Assembly: GCA_039586095.1 (NCBI GenBank)
Contig: JBDHLB010000010.1
Location: 1 to 64,000 of the forward strand
Length of the DNA stretch: 64,000 bases
Source: JBDHBD01 sp039586095
Lineage (GTDB): Bacteria > Gemmatimonadota > Gemmatimonadetes > Palauibacterales > Palauibacteraceae
Direction of reading: 5' to 3'
Of this stretch, positions 26,288 through 34,705 are shown one piece after another. Every line of letters begins with the position of its first letter. Within the stretch, counting starts at the first letter, position 1. The notes below the pieces were generated by a model, which did no database searches, was not told where the DNA came from, and saw only the letters and a program-made list of their open reading frames with translations. The translations under genes and the position numbers were made by a program.

Positions 26288-27606
26288 GCGACTCTCCTCA
26301 GGCGTGCCGCGTACGCCCCATCCGTCTCGAATTGCCAGGGCCGCACGAGCAGATCGCCATGGGAGGCGAGCACGCCGGGAGGCAGCGCCAACTCCCCCTC
26401 CGGGGGCTCGCGCTCGTAACGGTCGGTTCGCCTGAGGAACGCCTCGATCTGCAACTCGTTCTCCTCCGATTCGAGCGAGCACGTAGCGTACACCAATAAG
26501 CCACCGGGCTCCACAACCTGGGCACACGCATCGAGCAGCTCACCCTGCAGGCGGACCAGGTCTCGGAGTCGGTCCGGCGACACTCGCCACCGCGCGTCCG
26601 GTCGCCGTCGGAGCACGCCGGTCCCCGTGCATGGGGCGTCGAGCAGGACCGTGCGGGCGCTGCGTACCGCCGGCTGGCGGGTGTCCATGGCCACTGCACA
26701 GAGGTCGAGCTCCAGCCGAGCGGCAGCCGTCCGGACCCGTCGAAGACGCTCCGCGGAGATATCCGCGGCGATCAGGGGCCGCGCCCCGCAGGACCACGCC
26801 AGGCCCACCGACTTGCCGCCCGGCGCCGCGCACGCGTCGAGCACGGGGCCACTCGCATCCGGCATTGCATACTCTACCACGGCCGACGCGGCAGGGTCCT
26901 GGACGACCGCCTTGGCCACATCGAGCAGCTGCAACGGGGTGCCGGCCGCGAGCGTGTACGAGCCGGGCCACTCGGGCACAGGCTCGAGTCGAACGGAGCC
27001 GCTCGAGTCCCGGCTCACCGCTTCGGAACAGACGTGGCGCGCCAGGCGCACCGTGACGGCTGGGGGCATGTTATCGAGCTCCACGAGCCGAGACACGTCT
27101 TCGCGTGACCAACGCTCCAGCCAGCGACGCACCAACCACTCGGGGTGTGAACCGAAGCTCGACAGGTATCCTGCCGGGTCTTCCTCCGGCGACGGGAAGA
27201 GGCCGATCGTCTCGTCCGTGGAGGCCGACGCCGCTGCACGCAGCACCGCGTTGACGAGACCTGAAGCCTTTCGGCCGGCGGTTCGCCGGGCCCCGGACAC
27301 GGTCGCGTGCACGGCCGCGTGATCCGGCACCCGCATCTCGCGGAGCTGATAGAGCCCGAGTCGCAGCCAGTGCAGAACCGACGGCTCCAGCCGGTGAAGA
27401 GGTCGATCCACGAAGCGGCGGAGCTCGGTGTCCAGACGAGCCTTGAGACGGATACAACCGTAGGCGAGCTCCAGCGCCAACCGCCGGTCTCGGGGATCCA
27501 GGCCGCTCAGATGCGCATCGGCCACCCGGTCGGCGAACCCGCCGGACTCCGTTCCCTCGAGGATTCGGTGGGCGGCGTGCCGCGGATCCGCCGTCCGGGA
27601 CGTCAA
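26284..27606 (-). CDS. rsmB: 16S rRNA (cytosine-C5)-methyltransferase RsmB
   Basis: 440 residues. The N-terminal NusB-like RNA-binding domain (about 1-150; 'RRLALELAYGCIRLKARLD', 'VHATVSGARRTAGRKASGLVNAVLR') is followed by a SAM-dependent methyltransferase domain. Motifs seen: VLDACAAPGGKS (SAM loop), DAPCTGTGVLRRRPD (motif IV Cys) and LVYATCSLESEENE (motif VI catalytic Cys). It methylates C967 of 16S rRNA. The start appears to be TTG, overlapping the thiG stop as TTGA. No ATG is available before the conserved NusB-like helices, so this coupled non-ATG start is favoured. Confidence 0.94.
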   Translation of the reverse strand: MTSRTADPRHAAHRILEGTESGGFADRVADAHLSGLDPRDRRLALELAYGCIRLKARLDTELRRFVDRPLHRLEPSVLHWLRLGLYQLREMRVPDHAAVHATVSGARRTAGRKASGLVNAVLRAAASASTDETIGLFPSPEEDPAGYLSSFGSHPEWLVRRWLERWSREDVSRLVELDNMPPAVTVRLARHVCSEAVSRDSSGSVRLEPVPEWPGSYTLAAGTPLQLLDVAKAVVQDPAASAVVEYAMPDASGPVLDACAAPGGKSVGLAWSCGARPLIAADISAERLRRVRTAAARLELDLCAVAMDTRQPAVRSARTVLLDAPCTGTGVLRRRPDARWRVSPDRLRDLVRLQGELLDACAQVVEPGGLLVYATCSLESEENELQIEAFLRRTDRYEREPPEGELALPPGVLASHGDLLVRPWQFETDGAYAARLRRVA

Positions 27607-28415
27607 TCCAGCAGACCCTCCGTCGGACTCGAGGGAGCGGCCCAGTCGCGCTTCTGCATCCGGCCGGCCAGATAGGCGGTCCGTCCTGCCTCCACGGCGA
27701 GGCGCATGGCGTGACCCATCTGCTCCGGCTCGCTCGCCTCCGCCAGCGCGGTGTTCATGAGGATTCCGTCCACGCCCTGTTCCATCGTGATGCAGGCGTC
27801 CGAGGCCGTACCCACGCCGGCATCGACGATGACGGGCACGGAGAGACGCTGCTTCATGATCCGAATGTTCATCGGGTTCAGAAGCCCGAGACCGCTGCCG
27901 ATGGGAGAGGCGAGCGGCATCACGGCGGCTGCCCCGAGCTCCTCCAGGCGAAGCGCCGTAATGAGGTCGTCGTTCGTGTAGGGCAGTACCACGAACCCCT
28001 CCGACACCAGTTGCTCGGTCGCCTCGAGCAGCTGAGCGTTGTCGGGCAGTAACGTGTCCTGATCGCCAATGACCTCCAACTTCACCCAATCGCTGAGTCC
28101 CGCTTCGCGTCCCAGGCGCGCGTAGCGAACGGCTTCATCCGCCGTGTAGCAGCCCGCCGTGTTCGGCAGGAGGAAGAACTCGGACGGATCCAGGTCGTGG
28201 AGGATGCTCTCTTCGTGAGACGCGTCGAGGTCGATTCGACGCACCGCCACGGTGACCACCTCGGCGCCCGAAGCCCGAATCGTATCCACCATCTCGCGGT
28301 TCGACCCGTACTTCCCGGTCCCGACAAACAGGCGGGATCGGAACGTGCGGCCGCGGATCTCGAGGGGATCGTCCGGTGCCACCCTCGTCTCCGGCTTTTC
28401 AAGTGTTGACGTCAT
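27603..28415 (-). CDS. thiG: Thiazole synthase ThiG
   Basis: Builds the thiazole phosphate of thiamine from DXP, dehydroglycine and ThiS thiocarboxylate. 270 residues, TIM-barrel. Features: FRSRLFVGTGKY near the N-terminus, AVRRIDL, the Schiff-base lysine in WVKLEVIGD, VLPYTNDD, and the phosphate loops GSGLGLLNP and DAGVGTASDA. It lies 39 nt downstream of thiS and is coupled to rsmB through TTGA. Confidence 0.97.
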   Translation of the reverse strand: MTSTLEKPETRVAPDDPLEIRGRTFRSRLFVGTGKYGSNREMVDTIRASGAEVVTVAVRRIDLDASHEESILHDLDPSEFFLLPNTAGCYTADEAVRYARLGREAGLSDWVKLEVIGDQDTLLPDNAQLLEATEQLVSEGFVVLPYTNDDLITALRLEELGAAAVMPLASPIGSGLGLLNPMNIRIMKQRLSVPVIVDAGVGTASDACITMEQGVDGILMNTALAEASEPEQMGHAMRLAVEAGRTAYLAGRMQKRDWAAPSSPTEGLLD

Positions 28416-28454
28416 CGTTCCTCACTCTCGTGCACCTCGGGCCGTTCGACCGCC

Positions 28455-28718
28455 TCAACCGCCGCCGACAAAGTGGACCAGCTCGATCACGTCCCCGCCC
28501 TCGAGCGCGATCTCGTCCAGCTCGTTTCGGCGGATGATCTGCCGGTTCAGCTCCACGACCACCGCCCGATGGTCCAGTTCGAGCGCATCGAGCAACCCCG
28601 ACACCGTCTGACCGGACGGCACCGTGCGGGGCTTCCCGTTGACGCGGATCTCGATCCCGCCCTGCGCGGTTCGATCCGCTGCCCCGGTCCGACTGTCAGC
28701 TGACGCGTGATCGTTCAT
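28455..28718 (-). CDS. thiS: Sulfur carrier protein ThiS
   Basis: 87 residues ending in the double glycine (VHFVGGG) that is adenylated and thiocarboxylated for thiazole synthesis. The beta-grasp core starts at about residue 22 (IEIRVNGKPRTVPSGQTV), then LELDHRAVVVELN and ALEGGDVIELVHFVGGG. The first 20 residues are a disordered, Ala/Asp/Ser-rich extension not usual for ThiS. Its ATG overlaps the thiE stop (ATGA), and thiG follows. Confidence 0.95.
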   Translation of the reverse strand: MNDHASADSRTGAADRTAQGGIEIRVNGKPRTVPSGQTVSGLLDALELDHRAVVVELNRQIIRRNELDEIALEGGDVIELVHFVGGG

Positions 28719-29401
28719 GTGGTTTCCTTTTCGTATCGTGCGGCCCTGTCAGCCAGTCGACGGGCCGACGCCACGGGGTCGGCCGTACCCCAGATGGCTC
28801 TTTGTACCGCGACCCCCACCGCGCCTGCGGCCAGAACCTCCACCATGTTCGAGGCCTCGAGGCCTCCGATGGCCACGATCCCGACCGGAGCGAAGCCGGC
28901 TTCGTCCAGCCTGGTCCGAGTGAGGCCGACGAGCTCCGGGCCGGCCCCATGCCTTCCCGGATGGCTGGGTGTGGGATGAATCGTACCCAGTACCAGAAAG
29001 TTGGCTCCGCCGCGAGCCGCCCCGACAGCTTCATCGGCGGCGTGCACGGACGCCCCAAGAAGCAGGTCAGCCCCGACCACCTTCCGTGGGCCGTCCACCA
29101 CCTGCCGCGCGCGGGCGATCGGCAGCGCCGTGTGCCCGAGCTGAACTGCCTGGGCGCCGGCGGCGATAGCCACGTCCAGCCGCTCGTTGACGACACACCA
29201 GCCGTCGTGTTCGGCGGTTCCCTGTGTGACGGCCGTGGCGACGGTGAACAGCGACCGCCCCTCCAGCTCCCTGGCTCGCAGGTGCACGGCGAGTGAAGGG
29301 CCGCACGCTGCCTGTAGAGCACTTACCATCGACAGGAAATCGGGGCGAACGATAACGGATGCCGGCGTAATGACATGCAACGGAGGAACCGTCGCGGTCA
29401 C
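28715..29401 (-). CDS. thiE: Thiamine-phosphate synthase / TenI-like protein
   Basis: 228-residue TIM-barrel of the ThiE/TenI family. Visible: the N-terminal 'PPLHVITP', VNERLDVAIAAGAQAVQLGH, GASVHAADEA, the phosphate/pyrimidine loop LGTIHPTPSHPG, and IVAIGGLEASN with a C-terminal phosphate loop. ThiE joins HMP-PP and HET-P. TenI is a thiazole tautomerase. The usual ThiE 'HLGQxDLP' is replaced by QLGHTALP, so the Asp is missing and a TenI-like role is possible. GTG at 29401 is chosen. A GTG at 29452 would overlap fmt by 29 nt. It is co-transcribed with thiS (ATGA). Confidence 0.85.
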   Translation of the reverse strand: MTATVPPLHVITPASVIVRPDFLSMVSALQAACGPSLAVHLRARELEGRSLFTVATAVTQGTAEHDGWCVVNERLDVAIAAGAQAVQLGHTALPIARARQVVDGPRKVVGADLLLGASVHAADEAVGAARGGANFLVLGTIHPTPSHPGRHGAGPELVGLTRTRLDEAGFAPVGIVAIGGLEASNMVEVLAAGAVGVAVQRAIWGTADPVASARRLADRAARYEKETT

Positions 29402-29423
29402 CGGGGCGACTCCCGCACTCCCT

Positions 29424-30356
29424 TCAGGCGAAGCGGTCCCCGACCCTGACACCGCGGCCCCGGATCCAGGCCTCGGCCGACATCCGGGCCCGGCCGGCGG
29501 GTTTCACGGTGCCGATGCGCACGGCTCCCTCACCCGCGGCGACCAGCAGTCCGGTTCGCCCGTCGGCTTCCAGTACCTCGCCGGGCATAGCGACAGCCGT
29601 TCTCGTCTCCGGCGAGGGCTCGAACAACTGAACGGCGAGCCCGTCGAGCTCGCTCCACGCCGCGGGCCACGGATCGCACCCCCGGATCCACCGCCCGACC
29701 TCCACCGAGGGAAGCGTCCACTCGAGTCGTGCCTCCTCGCGGCTCAGCTTCGGAGCAAAGGTCGCGCGCTCGTGGTCCTGCTCGCGCTCCTCCAGCGTGC
29801 CCGCTTCGAGCATGGCCAGAGCTTCGATCAGCGCTTCCGCCCCGAGCTCGGCCGTGCGCGCGGCCAGGCCGCCCGCAGTCGTCTCATCGGTCACGGTGAT
29901 CGGCAGCTGAAGAAGGATCGGGCCCGCGTCGAGCTCGCGGACCATGCGCATCACGGTCACTCCGCTCTCTGCGCAGCCCCGGATGATGGCCCAGTTCACG
30001 GGCGCCGCCCCTCGCAGCTCGGGCAGGAGCGACGCATGCACGTTGACGGATCCGTGCGTGGGCAGATCGAGCACTTCCTGGACCAGGATGTGGCCGTACG
30101 CCGCGACGACGGACAGCTCCGGCTCCAGCGCGCGCAGCGAAGCGAGGAAGGCCTCACCACGGGGCCGCTCCGGCTGCAGCACCGGGGCACCGATCGCCTC
30201 CGCCTCGCGCTTCACGGGGCTGGCCCGCAACGATCGTCCCCGACCCGCCGGTCGGTCGGGCTGCGTGATGACCCCGACGATATCGTGCCCCTCCTCCCAT
30301 AGCGCACGCAGCGTCGGAAGCGCGAAATCGGGCGTACCCCAGAAGAGAACCCTCAT
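29424..30356 (-). CDS. fmt: Methionyl-tRNA formyltransferase
   Basis: Formylates initiator Met-tRNA using 10-formyl-THF. 310 residues: MRVLFWGTPDFALPTLRAL at the start, the catalytic and folate-binding region NVHASLLPELRGAAPVNWAI with the conserved Asn-His, and GVTVMRMVRELDAGPILLQ. A C-terminal OB-like domain runs from about residue 205 (CDPWPAAWSELDG). It lies 27 nt downstream of def, the classical def-fmt pair. Confidence 0.97.
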   Translation of the reverse strand: MRVLFWGTPDFALPTLRALWEEGHDIVGVITQPDRPAGRGRSLRASPVKREAEAIGAPVLQPERPRGEAFLASLRALEPELSVVAAYGHILVQEVLDLPTHGSVNVHASLLPELRGAAPVNWAIIRGCAESGVTVMRMVRELDAGPILLQLPITVTDETTAGGLAARTAELGAEALIEALAMLEAGTLEEREQDHERATFAPKLSREEARLEWTLPSVEVGRWIRGCDPWPAAWSELDGLAVQLFEPSPETRTAVAMPGEVLEADGRTGLLVAAGEGAVRIGTVKPAGRARMSAEAWIRGRGVRVGDRFA

Positions 30357-30383
30357 CCGAACGGCTCCCGGCCGTCGGCCGCC

Positions 30384-30905
30384 TCAGAGCACAGGTGTCG
30401 TGGCATGCTCCGACTCCTCCCGCCTGGCCCATTTCTTCATGAGCAGCTTTCGCTTCAGCGGGCTCACGTGATCGATGAACAGCACTCCGTCCAGGTGATC
30501 GCACTCGTGCTGCAGGCAGCGGCTGAGCAGCCCTTCGGCCTCGATCTCGACTTCCTCCCCCTTCTCGTCGAGCCCGCGCACGACTACCGAGTCACTGCGT
30601 TCGACGAGCTCGCTCAGACCCGGAATGCTGAGGCAGCCTTCCTCCTCCTTGATCTTGCCGCGGCGCTCGACGATCACGGGATTGACGAGTGCGCCCGAGG
30701 GGAGATCGGAATCGCGCACGTCGAATACGAAAACCCTGAGCGGCACCCCGATCTGCGGCGCCGCCAGGCCGACGCCGTCCGCCTCGTACATGGTCTCCGT
30801 GAGATCGTCGATCAGCCGACGGATCTCGTCATTCACGATCTCGATCGACTCGGAACGTTCCCTCAGTACGGGATCGCCCAGGTATCGGATCTGTCGGACG
30901 CTCAC
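30384..30905 (-). CDS. def: Peptide deformylase
   Basis: Removes the N-formyl group from nascent proteins. 173 residues with all three motifs: GVGLAAPQIG, EEGCLS (metal Cys) and QHECDHLDG (HExxH metal and acid residues). The GTG start overlaps the yajC stop as GTGA. The protein then begins MSVRQIRYLGDPVL, the typical Def N-terminus. fmt follows 27 nt later. Confidence 0.97.
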   Translation of the reverse strand: MSVRQIRYLGDPVLRERSESIEIVNDEIRRLIDDLTETMYEADGVGLAAPQIGVPLRVFVFDVRDSDLPSGALVNPVIVERRGKIKEEEGCLSIPGLSELVERSDSVVVRGLDEKGEEVEIEAEGLLSRCLQHECDHLDGVLFIDHVSPLKRKLLMKKWARREESEHATTPVL

Positions 30906-31219
30906 TCGTCGGCTGTTCCCTTCTGTTGCAGCACGTTCCCGATCTTGGACCGCTCCACCTCGATCCGCGTGTCCCCCGTCCGGAGCGTGATTCGATGGTC
31001 CTTGATGTGGACGATCGTGCCGATGATGCCGCCCAGCGTGATCACCTCGTCGCCCTTCTTCAGTGCCTCGACCATCGCTTCGTGTTCCTTCTGCTGTCGG
31101 CGCTGCGGTCGGATGAGCAGAAAGTAGAAGATCAGGATGAAAGCGAAGATCATGAACCAGGTGCCGAGCGGGTTCGGGGCACCCTCGGGACTGGTCGCGA
31201 ACAAGCTCAGGATGAACAT
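30902..31219 (-). CDS. yajC: Preprotein translocase subunit YajC
   Basis: 105 residues: one N-terminal membrane helix (GTWFMIFAFILIFYFLLI), then RPQRRQQKEHEAMVEALKKGDEV, and the beta-rich cytoplasmic domain VITLGGIIGTIVHIKDHRITL. It is an accessory protein of SecDF-YajC. It lies 91 nt downstream of tgt (tgt-yajC is a widely conserved pair) and overlaps def by 4 nt. Confidence 0.96.
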   Translation of the reverse strand: MFILSLFATSPEGAPNPLGTWFMIFAFILIFYFLLIRPQRRQQKEHEAMVEALKKGDEVITLGGIIGTIVHIKDHRITLRTGDTRIEVERSKIGNVLQQKGTADE

Positions 31220-31310
31220 GGGCTCCTTCCAAACGGCGGCGCATCCTCAACTCGCGGCTCCGAGAGCGTTCAAGAGCGTTCGAGAGCGAAGGACCGCACG
31301 CCCTGATGTC

Positions 31311-32480
31311 CTACGGCGGTGAGAGCTCTGTCGTTCCGGTCTCGCGCCCTGCGTAGCGATCGAGCCACGCCTTCGACCAGACTTCGAACTCGCTTCGCAG
31401 GATCGCCGAGCGCGCCTCCGAAGTCAATCGAATCAGAAAGCGGACGTTGTGGAGGGACAGCAGCCGCAGACCCAGCAGTTCGTCGCACACGAAGAGGTGC
31501 CGGATGTAGGCTCGCGAGTAGTTGCGGCAGCACTCGCAGTCGCACTCCGGATCCAGCGGGCGGTTGTCGCGGGCGAAGCGCGCCACCTTCACGTTCACAC
31601 GACCGCTCGAGGTGAAGGCGGTGCCGTTTCGGCCGTTGCGTGTCGGCGCTACGCAATCGAACAGATCCACCCCGCGGCGGACGGCTTCGATCACGTCCTC
31701 CGGGTAGCCGACCCCCATCAGATACCGCGGCACCCCGGTCGGGAGCGCCGGTTCGCAGCGTTCGAGAACCCGGAGCGTCACGTCCTTCGGTTCGCCGACG
31801 GACAGTCCGCCAATCCCGATCCCGGGCCAGTCGCCGAGGGCCAGGGTGCGCTCGAGCGACTCCAGCCTCAGATCCTCGTACGACGCCCCCTGAAAGATCG
31901 GGAACAGCAGACCCGGTCGCCGGTCTTCCTCGGAGAGCTGCACGTGGTGTGTCTGACAGCGTTCCAGCCACCGGAGCGAGCGTTCCAGAGCCTCCCGCGC
32001 CACCTCTCGACTCGCCTGACCCGGAGGGCACTCGTCGAGTGCCATCATGATGTCGGAGCCGAGCACGGTCTGTATCTGGATGGAGCGCTCGGGTGTGAGG
32101 CGATGGCGCGAGCCGTCGATATGGCTCTGGAACGTTACGCCCTCGTCGTCCACCTCGTTGATGCGCGCGAGCGAGAACACCTGGAAGCCCCCGGAGTCCG
32201 TGAGGATCGGACGCGTCCAGTTCATGAACGTGTGCAGCCCTCCCACGGTCTCGAACACATCGAGCCCGGGCCGCAGGTAGAGGTGATAGGCGTTGGCAAG
32301 GATGATGTCCGCACCGACGCCCTCGAGATCCTCCGGTGTGAGCGACTTGACCGTGCCTTGCGTGCCGACCGGCATGAAGCAGGGCGTGCGGATGTCGCCG
32401 CGTCTCAGACGCAGGATGCCCGCCCGCGCTCCTCCGTCGGTCGACTCGAGAAGAAACCTGTCCTCTGCCGGAGCGCTCAT
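31311..32480 (-). CDS. tgt: Queuine/preQ1 tRNA-guanine transglycosylase
   Basis: Swaps G34 of GUN-anticodon tRNAs for preQ1. 389 residues: GDIRTPCFMPVGTQGTVKSL, LTDSGGFQVFSL (substrate Asp), GGLSVGEPK, the nucleophile Asp in VDLFDCVAPTRNGRNG, and a zinc site CDCECC with a following His in AYIRHLF. The ATG at 32480 is 14 nt downstream of queA, and yajC follows. queA-tgt-yajC is the conserved queuosine order. Confidence 0.97.
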   Translation of the reverse strand: MSAPAEDRFLLESTDGGARAGILRLRRGDIRTPCFMPVGTQGTVKSLTPEDLEGVGADIILANAYHLYLRPGLDVFETVGGLHTFMNWTRPILTDSGGFQVFSLARINEVDDEGVTFQSHIDGSRHRLTPERSIQIQTVLGSDIMMALDECPPGQASREVAREALERSLRWLERCQTHHVQLSEEDRRPGLLFPIFQGASYEDLRLESLERTLALGDWPGIGIGGLSVGEPKDVTLRVLERCEPALPTGVPRYLMGVGYPEDVIEAVRRGVDLFDCVAPTRNGRNGTAFTSSGRVNVKVARFARDNRPLDPECDCECCRNYSRAYIRHLFVCDELLGLRLLSLHNVRFLIRLTSEARSAILRSEFEVWSKAWLDRYAGRETGTTELSPP

Positions 32481-32494
32481 GTTGCCGTTCAGAC

Positions 32495-33592
32495 TCAGAT
32501 CACGAGCATGGCATCGCCATACGAGTAGAAGCGATACCGCTCCTCGATCGCATGACGATACGCCTGCATGGTCAATCGATGGCCGGCGAACGCCGACACG
32601 AGCATCAGCAGGCTGGAACGGGGCAGATGAAAGTTGGTGAGCAGCCGGTCCACGACCCGGAATCTGTATGGCGGATGGATGAACAGATCGGTCCATCCGC
32701 CGCCCTCGCGTACCTGCCCGTCGGGATCCGCGGAGGCTTCGAGCGTCCGGCAGACCGTGCTCCCCACGGCCCAGACGCTCGCGCCGACGGATCTCGCGCT
32801 ATTCAGCCGCGACGCGGCCTGTGGCTCGACGTGGAAACGCTCCGCGTGAAGCTCGTGCTCTTCGAGCCGCTCCGCGTCCACAGGGCGGAACGTGCCGATT
32901 CCGACGTGCAGAGTGATTCTCACGAGGGTCACCCCGCGCGCCTCCAGCTCTTCCAGCAGCTTCCCCGTGAAGTGCAGACCGGCGGTCGGGGCGGCGATGC
33001 TACCCGCTCGCGCCGCGTACACGGTCTGATATCGACTCCGATCCTCCGCATCGTCCTCGCGCCGAATGTACGGCGGCAGGGGCACCCGTCCGTGCCGTTC
33101 GATTGCCGCCCATGGGTCGCCCTCGCACTCCAGGCACACGAGCCGTCCGCCTCCGGGAAGCGAGTCCTCGATCGCGATCTCCAGCCCGTCTCCGATGATC
33201 ACGCGACGACCCGGTTTCAGCTTGCCGCCCGGCCGGACGATGGCCTCCCAGTGCCGGTCGTCCTCGCGAGGCTGCAGCAGGAGAATCTCCGCCCGGGCAC
33301 CCGTCGGCTTCTGACCCACGAGGCGGGCGGGGAAGACTCGCGTGTCGTTGAGGACCAGTACGTCTCCCGGCGGGATCAGCTCGAGGAGATCCGGGAAAGT
33401 CCGGTCGTCCACCGACCCATCGGAGCGCCGCACGACGAGCAGTCGGCTCGCGTCTCTGCGGTCGGCGGGGCGCTGTGCGATCAGCTCCTCCGGCAGCTCG
33501 TACTCGAAATCGGCGGTCCGGAGGGCCGGGTCCGGCCGACGCTCATCCTGAGCGGGTCGACCCGGGGGGCGGGAGGTGACGTCAAGCCCCAT
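32495..33592 (-). CDS. queA: S-adenosylmethionine:tRNA ribosyltransferase-isomerase
   Basis: Adds the cyclopentane ring in queuosine synthesis, using SAM as ribosyl donor. 365 residues. After a disordered N-terminal tail of about 25 residues come FEYELPEELIAQRPADRRDASRL, VLVLNDTRVFPARL, TAGLHFT (active-site region) and LHVGIGTFRPV, then NFHLPRSSLLMLVSAFAG. The ATG at 33592 overlaps the ruvB 3' end by 11 nt. Confidence 0.96.
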   Translation of the reverse strand: MGLDVTSRPPGRPAQDERRPDPALRTADFEYELPEELIAQRPADRRDASRLLVVRRSDGSVDDRTFPDLLELIPPGDVLVLNDTRVFPARLVGQKPTGARAEILLLQPREDDRHWEAIVRPGGKLKPGRRVIIGDGLEIAIEDSLPGGGRLVCLECEGDPWAAIERHGRVPLPPYIRREDDAEDRSRYQTVYAARAGSIAAPTAGLHFTGKLLEELEARGVTLVRITLHVGIGTFRPVDAERLEEHELHAERFHVEPQAASRLNSARSVGASVWAVGSTVCRTLEASADPDGQVREGGGWTDLFIHPPYRFRVVDRLLTNFHLPRSSLLMLVSAFAGHRLTMQAYRHAIEERYRFYSYGDAMLVI

Positions 33593-34625
33593 CGTCGAAC
33601 AGCGCCGCCTGACCACCTTCCGCGCCTGGCAGCTGGTAGCCGAAGCGCCGGTATGCTTTCGGGGTCGCCACCCGGCCCCGGGCAGTGCGCTGAAGGTATC
33701 CGTTCTGAATGAGGTAGGGCTCGTAGACTTCCTCCAGCGTGCCGGCGTCCTCGGCGACCGCGACGGCGAGCGAGTTGAGGCCGACCGGGCCGCCGTCAAA
33801 CGTCTCGATGATCGCGCGCAGGACGCGCCCGTCCATCTCGTCCAGCCCGTACTCGTCGACGTTGAGCATCTCCAGCCCCCGCACCGCCGTCTCGTTGTCG
33901 ATCTGCCCATCGGCGCGGACCTCGGCGTAGTCACGGACGCGCTTCAGCAGCCGGTTCGCGATGCGCGGCGTGCCGCGGGCGCGGCGGGCGATCTCCTTCG
34001 CTCCCTCGGGCGTCACGGGGATCTGGAGGATGGCAGACGAGCGTTCCACGACCTGCCGCAGCTCATGGGTCGGATAGAAGCCCAGTCGTTCGATCACCCC
34101 GAAACGGGCCCGCATCGGCGCGGTGAGCAAGCCGAACCGGGTCGTCGCCCCGACCAGTGTGAAGCGCTCCAGCTTCATCGTGAAGGTCTGCGCCTTCGGT
34201 CCGTCGCCGAGGCGGATCTCGATTCGGTAGTCCTCCATGGCCGGATACAGAAACTCTTCGATGACCGGGCGTAGTCGGTGAATCTCGTCGATGAACAGGA
34301 TGTCTCGAGGCCCGAGATTCGTCAGAAGGCTCGCGAGATCGCCGGGCTTCTCGAGCACCGGCCCCGAGGTGAGCTTGATGTCCACGCCGAGCTCGCGTGC
34401 CAGCAGAAGCGCGAGCGTGGTCTTGCCGAGACCCGGTGGGCCATAGAACAGGGTGTGGTCGAGCGCCTCGCCCCGGTTCAGTGCGGCCTGCAGATAGACC
34501 TGGAGGCTCTCCTTCACCTTCTCCTGGCCGATGAATTCGGCCAGCGAGTCGGGGCGGAGCGACCGCTCCACGGAGCTCTCTTCGCTCAGCTCCTGTGGCG
34601 TCGTGATATCGGTTCGTGTCTCCAT
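33582..34625 (-). CDS. ruvB: Holliday junction branch-migration helicase RuvB
   Basis: AAA+ motor of the RuvABC resolvasome. 347 residues: RSLRPDSLAEFIGQ, Walker A GPPGLGKTTLA, Walker B ILFIDEIHRL, sensor VGATTRFGLL with the arginine finger in the RARFG segment, and a C-terminal winged helix. ATG at 34625 has GGAGAG just upstream. A GTG at 34643 would add six residues (MSGGEA) and lies inside the 17-nt tandem repeat that separates ruvA from ruvB. Confidence 0.97.
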   Translation of the reverse strand: METRTDITTPQELSEESSVERSLRPDSLAEFIGQEKVKESLQVYLQAALNRGEALDHTLFYGPPGLGKTTLALLLARELGVDIKLTSGPVLEKPGDLASLLTNLGPRDILFIDEIHRLRPVIEEFLYPAMEDYRIEIRLGDGPKAQTFTMKLERFTLVGATTRFGLLTAPMRARFGVIERLGFYPTHELRQVVERSSAILQIPVTPEGAKEIARRARGTPRIANRLLKRVRDYAEVRADGQIDNETAVRGLEMLNVDEYGLDEMDGRVLRAIIETFDGGPVGLNSLAVAVAEDAGTLEEVYEPYLIQNGYLQRTARGRVATPKAYRRFGYQLPGAEGGQAALFDDGA

Positions 34626-34637
34626 CGCCTCTCCGCC

Positions 34638-34705
34638 GCTCACACCTGCCGCCCACTCACACCTGCCGCCCGCTCACACGTGTTGCCCGCTCACACCTCT
34701 TGGAG
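34638..34705. repeat. 17-nt tandem repeat array at the ruvA-ruvB junction
   Basis: About 3.7 copies of a 17-nt unit. On the plus strand the units begin at 34638, 34655, 34672 and 34689 with [G/A]CTCACAC[C/G]TG...GCCC. The array spans the end of ruvA, the 65-bp gap, and the first possible start codon of ruvB. On the coding strand each copy carries TGTGAG, that is, a GTG overlapping a TGA. Confidence 0.85.

Noticed and set aside
28400..31310. Possible thiamine-pyrophosphate riboswitch near the thi genes
   Set aside because: No CTGAGA...ACC-type core is seen in the short gaps. The genes are packed with overlaps.
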